A stretch of 33,947 nt of DNA from a virus, in IMG/VR virus record IMGVR_UViG_3300004457_000197, positions 1 through 33,947 of that record. The stretch is one strand, 5' to 3'. The translations under genes and the position numbers were made by a program. The notes below the pieces were generated by a model, which was not told the origin of the DNA, did no database searches, and was given only the letters and a program-made list of their open reading frames with translations. This document shows positions 1 to 7,953 of this stretch, piece after piece (positions within the stretch are counted from its first letter, which is position 1; each line of letters starts with the position of its first letter).

Positions 1-1185
1 TGAACTAAGTACACGTTTCCCAACACCAGAATCTCCATCCCCCTGAGAAGTACTAAATAGCTTGTCAATCTCGTCTATATAGACAACTGCTTTCCCTATT
101 TTAGATAGTGTTCTAAGGGCGGATTCTACTTTACCTTCTGACTCCCCTACGTATTTAGAATAAGATTTAGATACATTGAATTTAATTAGTGGGGCATTTA
201 ATTCATACGCTATAGCTTTAGCTGAAAGGCTCTTACCCGTTCCAGGGCTGCCCAATAGAAGAACACCTCTAGGGCGCTTGACTCCGAACTCTTTAGCCTC
301 GTTACTGAAGCAGTCTTTTCTCTTCTTAATCCATGCTTTTAATAAATCTAAGCCACCGATACAGTCAGCAGAATAGGATTGCATGATTTCAAGGTTATCG
401 GTCTTTCTAAGGACATCGGCTTTAACTTTACTAAGCTCTTCAACAAATAACTTCATATTAAGATTGTTAGGTAGATACTTTTCCATCTTATGTAGCACTC
501 TACTAACTGAGTTGATAGCTTCGTTATGGTTTAGACCTGCAAGGGCGTTAGCTATGTCAGCTATATCATCAGGGGACAAGCTAGGTAACTTATACTGCAT
601 GTCAGGGTTACTTCTAGCCGATGTGAATAGTTTGTTAGTTGTAGAGTCACTGGATAAAAGTAACTTAAAGTCATCTACTGAAGGGCCGTCATAAGATAGT
701 ACAGTTACGTGTCTTTCTATCTCTTCTGGTATCTCATAAGAGTGCGGGGCTAGGAAGATTATGCAGCTTCTACTTTCCCATAACTTATAAGCATAAACAA
801 ATAGGGTGTGTAGAATCTCTTTCTGCCCTTTAATTAATGACCATTGCGGCCAAGTAAAGATCCCTATCTCTTGTTTATTTTTAGAGGCATCAGGATTCAT
901 TACTTTAAGAGCATCCATAAACGACTTAGCTTCTGGATTGGGCTTTCTAGTTGTCAGTGTAGGCTCGCCCGTAGGCAGTTTAGCGGCTTCTAATATGTCC
1001 ATACCGTCTACAGTGTTCCATTTGTACATCTTAGGCGGCTTATCACCTAGTAGGATAGTTTTGTATGCGTTCTCGATAACTATATTAGGCTAGTCTGTTC
1101 TTATAAGTATTAGAGGGTTATTAGCTTTGATAGCTAGGGATAGTTCCTCCATCGTTCTCTGAATTCCTGTTTTGATTTGTGTCAT
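1..1185 (-). CDS. Ycf46-like AAA+ ATPase, partial, with in-frame amber codon
   Basis: This gene reads leftward out of the window, so its C-terminus is missing; 395 codons are visible. Residues 312-319 (GSPGTGKS) are a Walker A motif and 367-374 (VVYIDEID) a Walker B motif. The region between them, with SKYVGESEG at about 343-351, matches Ycf46-type AAA+ proteins, as does the N-terminal part (KANNPLILIRTD). Codon 32 (1090-1092) is TAG, inside this conserved N-terminal segment, while the frame stays open with good family similarity on both sides. The ATG at 1183-1185 has no clear Shine-Dalgarno; a second ATG at 1150-1152 has a weak AGAGA before it. Restarting after the stop would use ATG 1027-1029 and lose the N-terminus. 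It may be an amber-mutated gene, a sequencing error or a suppressed stop. The ATPase assignment is firm; its role in the phage is unknown. Confidence 0.8.
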
Positions 1186-1207
1186 ATACACTAATATACA
1201 CTGAGAG

Positions 1208-1223
1208 TTTCACCCAGGTCAAA
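1208..1223 (+). repeat. Dispersed palindrome, copy 1 (TTTCACCCAGGTCAAA)
   Basis: This copy of the 16-bp near-palindrome has one mismatch in the right arm (GGTCAAA instead of GGTGAAA). It is intergenic, 22 bp upstream of the ATPase start. It is the only intergenic copy whose CCCAGG orientation opposes the neighbouring gene. Its position ahead of a gene would suit an operator. Confidence 0.7.
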
Positions 1224-1242
1224 TTAAATATTGTTAAGTTTT

Positions 1243-1314
1243 AAAAAAGGCGGGCCGTCAGGGACAGAACACAATGAACAACTAATAAGCAAGAAAACGT
1301 CCCTTTGAGCCCGC
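1243..1314 (-). ncRNA. Candidate 72-nt small RNA ending in a terminator
   Basis: Read on the minus strand, the element starts with GCGGGC (1314-1309), which pairs with GCCCGC (1255-1250). A second stem follows inside, AGGGAC (1304-1299) with GTCCCT (1265-1260). The two stems are separated by a 4x4 internal loop and enclose a 33-nt U-rich, apparently unpaired loop (1298-1266). Six T residues (1248-1243) follow the closing strand, as in an intrinsic terminator. An extended -10 promoter lies 7 nt upstream of the first stem base. No ORF fits. It could instead act only as a terminator for leftward tail transcripts that run antisense through the lysozyme gene. Confidence 0.55.
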
Positions 1315-1320
1315 TACTCC

Positions 1321-1330
1321 ATCATACCAT
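1321..1330 (-). promoter_or_regulatory. Extended -10 promoter (CATGGTATGAT type) for the small RNA
   Basis: On the minus strand TATGAT (1326-1321) is preceded by TGG, giving an extended -10. The same CATGGTATGAT string occurs in the promoter at 33390-33400. No good -35 is visible, which extended -10 promoters tolerate. The expected start is near 1314, the first base of the stem. Confidence 0.45.
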
Positions 1331-1353
1331 GAAAAACGGCGTATTATTTAAGT

Positions 1354-1806
1354 ATGGTATATACATTATCGGAGAAGGGTAAAGCATTTATAAGAAAAGA
1401 AGAAGGCTTCAAAACAGAGGCTTATAAGGATGTTAGAGGTATACCGACTATAGGTATAGGCTTTACTGAAGTAAACGGTGTTCCTGTAAAAATGGGAGAC
1501 AAATTAACTGCTGAACAAGTGGATAAGTTATTCTTAGCCATATCTGCTCAGTATGAAGCGGCTGTTAATAATGCTTTAAAAGTAATAATAGAACAGTACC
1601 AGTATGACGCATTAGTAAGTATCTGCTATAACATAGGTTCTTGGGGTTTAACTACATCATCATTTATGAAATACCTTAATGCTGGTAATCTAGTAGCTGC
1701 TGGTGTTTGCATCCTTAAATGGCATAAGCCTTATGAAATTCTAGATCGTAGAGGTAGAGAAGCTATGCTTTTTGCTACAGGAGATTACGAAGCTAAATTC
1801 CCTTAA
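1354..1806 (+). CDS. Phage endolysin, T4-type lysozyme (GH24)
   Basis: A 150-aa muramidase that would cleave peptidoglycan at the end of infection. The GH24 signature is clear: E17 in RKEEGF, D26 in AYKD and T32 in GIPTIGIGF form the expected Glu-Asp-Thr arrangement, followed by the RRGREAMLF helix typical of the family C-terminus. There is no signal peptide or membrane anchor, so a holin is needed for release; the nearest candidate is the membrane protein at 10288. The start at MVYTLSEKG fits the usual family N-terminus, but no Shine-Dalgarno precedes it; a GGAGAAGGG lies just inside the gene. It is the only plus-strand gene at this end and converges on gene D with a 12-bp gap and no obvious terminator between them. 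Confidence 0.93.
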   Translation: MVYTLSEKGKAFIRKEEGFKTEAYKDVRGIPTIGIGFTEVNGVPVKMGDKLTAEQVDKLFLAISAQYEAAVNNALKVIIEQYQYDALVSICYNIGSWGLTTSSFMKYLNAGNLVAAGVCILKWHKPYEILDRRGREAMLFATGDYEAKFP

Positions 1807-1818
1807 CTGAAGGTTCCC

Positions 1819-3000
1819 TTAACCTATCTCAGCATCAGGGTCGCTTGGGTACTCTGCGTCAGGATCAGCTACCTCTCCGTATTCATCATCAGAGCTGTCT
1901 CCTGCATCAGTATCGCACTCAGTAGTATATCCTCCGCCTTTACTAAATTTATGAGTTACTTTATTCATTATCCATTCACCGTCTATTTCAGAAGATAGCT
2001 TAGTTACGTTAACTACTGATCCTGCATTTATTCTGGGGTTTCCTATAAGAGTTAAACTTAGCTCCTTACCCTTTCTAGCTTCATCAGCTAATTGTGATTT
2101 ACCTGCATCAACGGCTTTTTCTTTATCAGAGAAAACGTACGGCAAATGACCAAACTTCCCTATTTTTATCTCAAAAGCCGTTGGCAGGTTAACGGAAGGT
2201 TCTATTATTGGTGCAGTAAAAAACAAAGAATCCCCGCTAGAGGTTTGAACTGCTTTATTAGCCCCTAACGTGTAATTGGCTATTACTACTGTATTATCTC
2301 CATCCTCGTCTTTATAATTGACTCTAACTGCTGATGCTTGGGCTTGAGGTGTTACTACCAGCTCGTACCCTAGCACATCTTCACCTCCTGTCACGGTTAC
2401 TTGGCTTATAGCGTCACCATTTACGTCTGTTTTTTTAGAACGCTCTTTGAAATATAGAACTCCATCTTTAATCTTAAAAGTAGCATTATATCTTTTAGCT
2501 AACCCTGATAGGAATACTTGGTCGGTTGTATTTTGCTGTGCTTCGTAATCAATAACAACAGTAAAGTAATAGGCAGATACGTCAGCTACATAATTTGACT
2601 TAGCTGCTACGGCATTAACTATTTCACCAACAGATTTATTCTCATGGGCTTGATCTCTAGGCTGGGTTAAAGTCGAGTCTTGTGTTTTAGAGTTACATTT
2701 TATAGTTATAGTGTGCCCTGCGGATTTAGACCCTTTAAGAGAGTATTCTTCTAAAGAGAAAGTGCCCATGTTAACCATCTCAGTCTCTTTATACCCTAAG
2801 AATAAGGTGTAGGACGCGCCTACAGGTGGCCGTGTTATGCTAGGGCCAGGATTGATACAGGTTATTTCTAATTCATCATTATCGTCAGTTATATTATCAG
2901 TTAGCGATATTTCTTGAACAAAAGGAGCGTATATAGACGTAAGGTCGTCTTTGCTAGAGCTTCCAGATGATCCAAATAATAGTTTATATTGCGGGGTCAT
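1819..3000 (-). CDS. D: Tail/baseplate hub protein, P2 gpD-like
   Basis: A 393-aa protein, close to P2 gpD (387 aa), last in the P2-like order T-U-X-D. gpD forms the hub at the tail end of contractile particles, linking tube and spike. The N-terminal half has the family beta-barrel pattern (LEITCINPGPSI, residues about 44-55). The C-terminal part (about 305-350) carries the SLTLIGNPRINAGSVV and GEWIMNKVTHKFSKGGGY segments seen in late control D proteins. The last 25 residues are an acidic tail with two DPDAE units, which looks like an extra. The start is one base after the stop of X, so translation is probably coupled. The gene ends 12 bp from the convergent lysozyme gene. Confidence 0.9.
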   Translation of the reverse strand: MTPQYKLLFGSSGSSSKDDLTSIYAPFVQEISLTDNITDDNDELEITCINPGPSITRPPVGASYTLFLGYKETEMVNMGTFSLEEYSLKGSKSAGHTITIKCNSKTQDSTLTQPRDQAHENKSVGEIVNAVAAKSNYVADVSAYYFTVVIDYEAQQNTTDQVFLSGLAKRYNATFKIKDGVLYFKERSKKTDVNGDAISQVTVTGGEDVLGYELVVTPQAQASAVRVNYKDEDGDNTVVIANYTLGANKAVQTSSGDSLFFTAPIIEPSVNLPTAFEIKIGKFGHLPYVFSDKEKAVDAGKSQLADEARKGKELSLTLIGNPRINAGSVVNVTKLSSEIDGEWIMNKVTHKFSKGGGYTTECDTDAGDSSDDEYGEVADPDAEYPSDPDAEIG

Positions 3001-3001
3001 A

Positions 3002-3214
3002 TTACCAAGGGGTTACGAATCTATCTGCTGTAGGTATAGGATTATACGGTGTAAGTAATATCCTAACACCTGCTGGTAAAACATCATTATAAGCTTCTAG
3101 ACCAGGATTATTAGCATAGATATGCTCGGTAGGCCCTAGCGTTGAGCCGTAATATAATTGGGCTATCATATCGACCACATCACCTTCTTGACTTATATAA
3201 ATATTAGTTGCCAT
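3002..3214 (-). CDS. X: Small tail protein, P2 gpX-like (LysM-like)
   Basis: A 70-aa protein in the place of P2 gene X (67 aa), between U and D. It shows the gpX/LysM pattern: QEGDVVDMIAQLYYG near residues 9-23, NNPGLE at about 35-40, and LPAGVRILLTP near the end. Members of this family help tail assembly, probably by binding hub or tape measure; they are not assumed to bind glycan. The ATG follows the U stop after 2 bp and the gene ends 1 bp before D. Confidence 0.88.
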   Translation of the reverse strand: MATNIYISQEGDVVDMIAQLYYGSTLGPTEHIYANNPGLEAYNDVLPAGVRILLTPYNPIPTADRFVTPW

Positions 3215-3216
3215 GA

Positions 3217-4242
3217 TTATATTTTACCTTCTTCAAATCTAATATCATTTATTACGCTAGGCCTGCCTAAAACAGTTCCATCTGAATTATAGGAATCTAT
3301 TAAATCATCTAATAAATCGTTTTTAAGGCTGGTATCCCCTAGAATAGTACCTGTATTCGTTTTTGGTATAGATCCTCCGTAAGGAGAAGGTAGTATTACA
3401 TCGCGAGTAGTGCCGAAACCAAAATCAGTGCTATGCTGCTCTACTGTTTCAAATACTGCGCTGGAGGAAGGTACGCTTAAAGAGTTTATCCCTATACCTG
3501 GTGAGGCGTCTGAGGATACTGATATATTGTCCCACGGAGAGGTGGATTTATTAGAGTTACCGGCCTTTGAAGCTGCGCCGTTTACAGGCTTGGTGTCTTT
3601 ATAATCAGAACCATATTTCACCAGGGTGATATCAAATTCTTGTTTCTTTGGAGTGCCGTCAAAAAGGAAAACTGAGTCGGTCTCTTCTATGGACTCTATG
3701 CACCAATGTCCGTAGAACTTCCCTCTCCCATCTATTAAAGGAAGCGGTTTTCCTTGTCTTGCCATAGCCCTTAGTACAGTTGGATATTCGGCTCCTATGG
3801 CTTGTGAGGTTATGCCGTACCCTTGTATATCATTAGACGCTGATAGTCTAAAAGCTTGGCTGCCTATTTGTGGAGGGGGAGGGCCTTCTCTTTCTCTAAC
3901 ATCGAACGGCCCCATTTTTTCATCTTCAGGCGAGTTGGGTACTGGTGGGCCTAGCGGAACTAGTTCAAAGCCTCTTTCATATTGTTTTCTATTAAAATAG
4001 GCTTCGTCAGGATGAGCCAAGTATTGTATAGGCCCTCGTATATAGTGTGTAAATATTACGCCTGATAGTTTAATCTTAGGGACTTTTGGCCCAGTCCATT
4101 GATGTATGGAATCATTTCCGAGCCTCTCCATCTCAACCCAGCTATATTCGCTAGATATACTCATTTCATTAAAGGCAGCAGTATCTATACTAAATATGAA
4201 TTTGCCTAACTTCATTAAAATACTTTGCCCAGAAAAACCCAT
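3217..4242 (-). CDS. U: Tail protein, P2 gpU-like, enlarged
   Basis: A 341-aa protein, about twice the 159 aa of P2 gpU, which completes the head-proximal end of the tail. Two blocks match gpU: residues about 9-68 (KLGKFIFSIDT, IKLSGVIF) and about 153-214 (LRAMARQGKPLPLIDGRGKF, FLFDGTPKKQEFDITLVKYG). About 80 residues rich in Pro and charged residues (about 70-152) are inserted between them, and a Ser/Asn-rich extension of about 125 residues follows. The ATG overlaps the T stop in a TAATG junction. The core identity is secure; the added parts are not recognised. Confidence 0.87.
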   Translation of the reverse strand: MGFSGQSILMKLGKFIFSIDTAAFNEMSISSEYSWVEMERLGNDSIHQWTGPKVPKIKLSGVIFTHYIRGPIQYLAHPDEAYFNRKQYERGFELVPLGPPVPNSPEDEKMGPFDVREREGPPPPQIGSQAFRLSASNDIQGYGITSQAIGAEYPTVLRAMARQGKPLPLIDGRGKFYGHWCIESIEETDSVFLFDGTPKKQEFDITLVKYGSDYKDTKPVNGAASKAGNSNKSTSPWDNISVSSDASPGIGINSLSVPSSSAVFETVEQHSTDFGFGTTRDVILPSPYGGSIPKTNTGTILGDTSLKNDLLDDLIDSYNSDGTVLGRPSVINDIRFEEGKI

Positions 4243-6872
4243 TAAATAAATGCCCCTCTATTTGCTCTTCTATTTTGTGCTTCCATAGCTTTATTTATTT
4301 CTGCTGAAAGGAAAGCTGCCACTTCTTTAGATGTCTCACCGTTTAAACCTAGCCCTGCTGCATTTATAATTATAGTAGTGTCGCCTGTAGCGAGGCCGGC
4401 CATGGTTTGATCGTACATAGCCATTTTATCTGTGGAGATTGATCCTCCTACTGGTTGGTACCTAAAATCACTCGTGCTATTCCATCTTGGCAGCATGGCT
4501 TTATCTATATCTGCCTGAGACATCTTGCTTAGCTTAGCTTTTTCTACTGAAGTGTTTTCTTTTATAGCATCAGTATTTTCACCAAATAACTTACCCCATC
4601 CCCATATCGCTAATTGCCATACAGTCATTAGAGCATAAGCCGCCCCTACAACTTCCCCTAGGACAGGCAATAAAGATACGAATAGCCCTTTAGCCATATT
4701 ACCGCCTAACAGCTTTCCTACCACCTTAGAAGCTAAGAATCCACCACCAAAGCTATCTAGTGCCGCCTTAGCTCCTTTACCTGCCCTAGCAGCCTTCATT
4801 CCAAGTATTTTTCTCCCTCTAGGGCTTCCTAGCATCTGCCCATTACGCATCCCTCCTTTAAGGCCTCTAAAGCCTCCAGAAAGTAGATCTCCTGCTAAGT
4901 TGGACATCTGATCCATTTTAATAGCCATTAATATAGAGGCTAAAGCCCCCCATAGCCTAGAGAAACCTGATGTTAGAAGGCTTGTAATAGTTTTAACAGG
5001 TGCAAGAAGAATAGATACGCCTACAGCAACAGCCTTAGCTAATCCACCTCCAGGGGTAATGCCTTTAGCAGCCATCCATGTGCCCATTAACCCAGCCCCT
5101 TGTAGAAGCGCCATCTGAGTAGCTATAGCCTGTATAAACATTACGGCTCCGCCAGTTAAAAGGGCTATCCCTGTAGATATAGCTATTAACATAGCAGCTA
5201 GACCTCCTACCCCTAGCGCAAAAGATAGTATCCTGCCTATGAAGGGGATTTTTAGCATTTGATTTACTTGGCCGAGCACGGCTGAGATTGATTTTATAGC
5301 CACCATGAGTACAGGCTTAACTGACTCCATAATACTTATAGCTATACCCTTTACGTTATCCCATAAAATATCTAATTGTTGATTTACGTTCTCTAATCGC
5401 ATTTTGCTGATGAAGGCTGCATACCCTTTAGACTCAGTATTTAACTCTTTCATTGCCTGAGTAAAGTCGCCATCTACTAAGGCTTTTATTATTGCTCCAG
5501 CCGGGCCAGCAGCCCTAATATCAAAGAGTTTTTTCAATATCTCCATCTGCCTAGCCGTGCCCATTCCTTTCATCTTATCGCCAAGCTCAGCAAGTATAGT
5601 GGTGACTGGGAGCATGTCGCCGTTTATATCCATTCTATGAAGACCTACTTTGTCCATCTCTTTCTTAGCTTGAGAGGAAGGTGCCGCCATTTTAACGAAC
5701 ATTGCTCTAGTAGATGTACCTGCCATAGAAGATGTCAAGCCCTTGTCTCCCAAGATACCTATCATTGCAAGTAATTCTTTAACTGCATTAGGGTTTTTAT
5801 ATTGATCTGCGTTCATGCCAGCATATTTAATAGTCTCAGCTATTTCTGGAATATCTACTTTAGATTTGTTTGCTGTCCATGCAATTTGGTCTGATAATTC
5901 TTTAGTCAGGTTAATGGTTTCTTGTACGGTCTTCCCTTCTATGTTAAAGGTTTTCATTATCCCGGCCAATTTATCAGCCATGAATTCTACCTCTACCCCT
6001 CCTGCAGCCGCTAAGTCAACTATAGCCCCCATACTGCCTTTAATGCGGTCAGCAGAGAAGCCTGATTGGGCTAAGAATTTCATTGACTGAGCTATCTCGT
6101 CAGCGCTATATACCGACTCTATACCTAGGTTTTGAGCCTCATCACTAAGTGACTTTAGCTCTTTGCTGGTTAATTGACTAACGGCCCCTACCACAGTCAT
6201 AGCTTCATCAAAATCTAAAGCTGCTTTAACTGGCCCGGACAAGGCATAACCTACCGCCATGGCTCCGCCAAGTATTCCAGCCCCTGCCCCCATCATCCCA
6301 CTGGCTGTAGCTTGCTTCTTGCTTGACGATCCTGTAATAGCGTTATAGCGCCTCTGTTGTCTACCGTGCTGGATCTGTGTCCCTCGTACTGCTGCTGCTG
6401 AAGCTAATCTCTCATTCTGACTTCTAGCTTTTAGTTGGTTAGCTAAAGCATTTTCAGCTCTTGTTAGATTAGCTACGGCGTTGGCTTCTTGAGTTCTTAG
6501 CCTCATTAGATAGGCGGCATTACCTGCCATATCTTTTTCCCATTTACCTTTACCGCCTGGTATACTTTTTCTAAGTGTTCCGTCTTTTCTCAAAGCACGT
6601 GACATTATTCTCTGATCTTTAAGAAGAGCCTTAGCCATCAGATCTCTTGCTCTTGTTAGCTTATCTCTAAGACCTACTCTACCTACTCTCCCTGATAATT
6701 CCTTTGATATGGCTTTTATCATGGCCTTATTACCGACCATAGACCCGCCTATAGAAGCTCTAGCGCTCTTAAGAGCAGTCTTACCTAGCCCGCTTAATTG
6801 CTTACGTACTTTAGCTAAATCTTTAGGGTCTAGCCCTACGCCTATCTTAAAGAATAATTCTTCATCAGCCAT
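4242..6872 (-). CDS. T: Tail tape measure protein (P2 gpT-like, TP901 core)
   Basis: An 876-aa protein, somewhat longer than P2 gpT (815 aa). Tape measure proteins set tail length and are ejected with the DNA. It begins with basic helical sequence (about 1-185). A TP901-type core follows (about 190-510), with SVYSADEIAQSMKFLAQSGF and the LAAAGGVEVEFMADKLAGIM region. Several hydrophobic Gly/Ala-rich stretches come next (about 190-210, 548-590, 620-640, 735-770) that may insert into the host membrane. It starts on a TAATG overlap with the end of the E' frame and ends the same way with U. A weak AGGA lies 13 bp upstream, so coupling probably drives initiation. Confidence 0.93.
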   Translation of the reverse strand: MADEELFFKIGVGLDPKDLAKVRKQLSGLGKTALKSARASIGGSMVGNKAMIKAISKELSGRVGRVGLRDKLTRARDLMAKALLKDQRIMSRALRKDGTLRKSIPGGKGKWEKDMAGNAAYLMRLRTQEANAVANLTRAENALANQLKARSQNERLASAAAVRGTQIQHGRQQRRYNAITGSSSKKQATASGMMGAGAGILGGAMAVGYALSGPVKAALDFDEAMTVVGAVSQLTSKELKSLSDEAQNLGIESVYSADEIAQSMKFLAQSGFSADRIKGSMGAIVDLAAAGGVEVEFMADKLAGIMKTFNIEGKTVQETINLTKELSDQIAWTANKSKVDIPEIAETIKYAGMNADQYKNPNAVKELLAMIGILGDKGLTSSMAGTSTRAMFVKMAAPSSQAKKEMDKVGLHRMDINGDMLPVTTILAELGDKMKGMGTARQMEILKKLFDIRAAGPAGAIIKALVDGDFTQAMKELNTESKGYAAFISKMRLENVNQQLDILWDNVKGIAISIMESVKPVLMVAIKSISAVLGQVNQMLKIPFIGRILSFALGVGGLAAMLIAISTGIALLTGGAVMFIQAIATQMALLQGAGLMGTWMAAKGITPGGGLAKAVAVGVSILLAPVKTITSLLTSGFSRLWGALASILMAIKMDQMSNLAGDLLSGGFRGLKGGMRNGQMLGSPRGRKILGMKAARAGKGAKAALDSFGGGFLASKVVGKLLGGNMAKGLFVSLLPVLGEVVGAAYALMTVWQLAIWGWGKLFGENTDAIKENTSVEKAKLSKMSQADIDKAMLPRWNSTSDFRYQPVGGSISTDKMAMYDQTMAGLATGDTTIIINAAGLGLNGETSKEVAAFLSAEINKAMEAQNRRANRGAFI

Positions 6873-7335
6873 TACTTTTTACGCTTCCTAGTTTCTTTGT
6901 CGATGTGGGCTTTTTGAACCTCATACTCTTCTTCTTTAAGAGCCATAAACAATTCAAACCACTCGTAAAACTCTACCCATTCCATTGACATGATTTCGGT
7001 ATAAGTCCAGCTAAGTTTCTCTGAAATGACCAGTACTATTTTCCTGAGGGTATCTACATCTGGTCGCCCGCACCTAAAAAATCAGCTAGTACCTCGTTCA
7101 GCTTTTTATAGTCTGAAATACTGAGATTACCGATTTGATCAGGTGTTAGGTCTGTAAGATTAGCAAGGAACTTGACATTTACGTCTGAGTCACCTTTACC
7201 GCTTCTTTCTGCGCTAAGTAGGTCTTTGACTTTAGGCTTTCTAACCTCTAGAGAGAACACTAATGTCCCGTCTACATCTAAGCCATCATCTAACTTAACA
7301 TTTACCGATGCTTTACTTTCTTTTGCTTTTGCCAT
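6872..7335 (-). CDS. E': Tail assembly chaperone fusion E+E' made by -1 frameshift
   Basis: This is the frameshift product of the E region, as in P2. At 7081-7075 the minus strand reads TTTTTTA, a T_TTT_TTA heptamer in the E frame. Slipping back one base there (base 7075 read twice) bypasses the E stop at 7056-7054 and opens a 67-codon frame to the TAA at 6874-6872. The fusion would be 154 aa (P2 gpE+E' is 142). The added tail contains EIMSMEWVEFYEWFELFMAL and a basic end (ETRKRKK), the GpE' pattern. The extension is not preceded by its own ribosome-binding site and its stop overlaps the T start. The short and long products act as chaperones on the tape measure protein before tube assembly. 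Confidence 0.85.
7054..7335 (-). CDS. E: Tail assembly chaperone, P2 gpE-like
   Basis: A 93-aa protein (P2 gpE is 91 aa) between the tube gene FII and the tape measure T. The sequence has the usual chaperone features: a beta-rich start (DGTLVFSLEVRKPKVKDLL), then LANLTDLTPDQIGNLSISDYK and a short helix ending DFLGAGDQM. The ATG has a good AGGAG 9 bp upstream. It stops at TAG, one of only four TAG stops in the window, and a share of ribosomes should bypass it through the heptamer at 7081-7075. Confidence 0.9.
   Translation of the reverse strand: MAKAKESKASVNVKLDDGLDVDGTLVFSLEVRKPKVKDLLSAERSGKGDSDVNVKFLANLTDLTPDQIGNLSISDYKKLNEVLADFLGAGDQM
7075..7081 (-). promoter_or_regulatory. -1 ribosomal frameshift site TTTTTTA
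   Basis: A slippery heptamer of the X_XXY_YYZ type in the phase T_TTT_TTA, six codons before the E stop. It is in the position where P2 and relatives shift from E to E'. Slipping gives an open frame to the T start. No obvious downstream pseudoknot was identified. Confidence 0.8.
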
Positions 7336-7393
7336 TTCTATTTCTCCTAGTTTCTGTTTCCCGCTTGGGATACTAAATCCAGTCTTGTATCAA

Positions 7394-7936
7394 TTACAAG
7401 AAACTGCCGATGCTATTGAATACTTGTGTGCTTGATAGACCGATCGCATCTCTTTCAGCTTGCAACTCATCTATACCAGCGATAACGCGCTTCATATTAT
7501 CTACGTCAATCATAATTAATTGGATGTTATTTTCCATTATTTTTAGATAACGTAAAGAAAGTGTTACTGTCATGCTGTTTTTCTCGCCTACAGTTACATC
7601 ACCTAGTTCAAGGTTAGTAATCATTCCTCTAGCGACTATGACATATGGAGTAGTTACAGTGTCATTCTGCATTGCTGCTCTGAATATAAGCTGTACTCCG
7701 TTTTGAGCGTTTAAGCCAAATTGTCTTATAATGTCTGGGTTCTGCTCGGCTATTTCAAAGCTCATTTCTAAGCCTTCCATACCCATGTCTAACATAATAG
7801 GAGCGTCCATGCCGCCAGCTCTATGTTCATCAGTTACGATTGTCAAAGAAGGCAGAGTTACGTTAGTTACTAGGCCAACAAAGCCAACCCCTTGTACTGT
7901 TAGATTAAAATTCTTAATTACCTTTGGTGTTGCCAT
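7394..7936 (-). CDS. FII: Major tail tube protein, P2 gpFII-like
   Basis: A 180-aa protein, close to P2 FII (172 aa), directly after the sheath gene. It builds the inner tube through which DNA passes. Recognisable features are the N-terminal KNFNLTVQGVGFVG strand, the GGMDAPIMLDMGMEGLEMSF block (about 42-61), and the VGEKNSMTVTLSLRYLKI strand (about 116-133) typical of FII proteins. A strong AGGAG 9 bp before the ATG fits high expression. A 17-bp gap separates it from FI. Confidence 0.92.
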   Translation of the reverse strand: MATPKVIKNFNLTVQGVGFVGLVTNVTLPSLTIVTDEHRAGGMDAPIMLDMGMEGLEMSFEIAEQNPDIIRQFGLNAQNGVQLIFRAAMQNDTVTTPYVIVARGMITNLELGDVTVGEKNSMTVTLSLRYLKIMENNIQLIMIDVDNMKRVIAGIDELQAERDAIGLSSTQVFNSIGSFL

Positions 7937-7953
7937 TTTTTATATCTCCTTTA

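Noticed and set aside
176-1093. Three plus-strand frames at the left edge
   Set aside because: They lie opposite the minus-strand ATPase, whose Walker motifs are unmistakable.
1354-1363. Extended -10-like TATGGTATAT overlapping the lysozyme start
   Set aside because: Transcription from it would begin inside the lysozyme gene after its start, and no -35 is visible.
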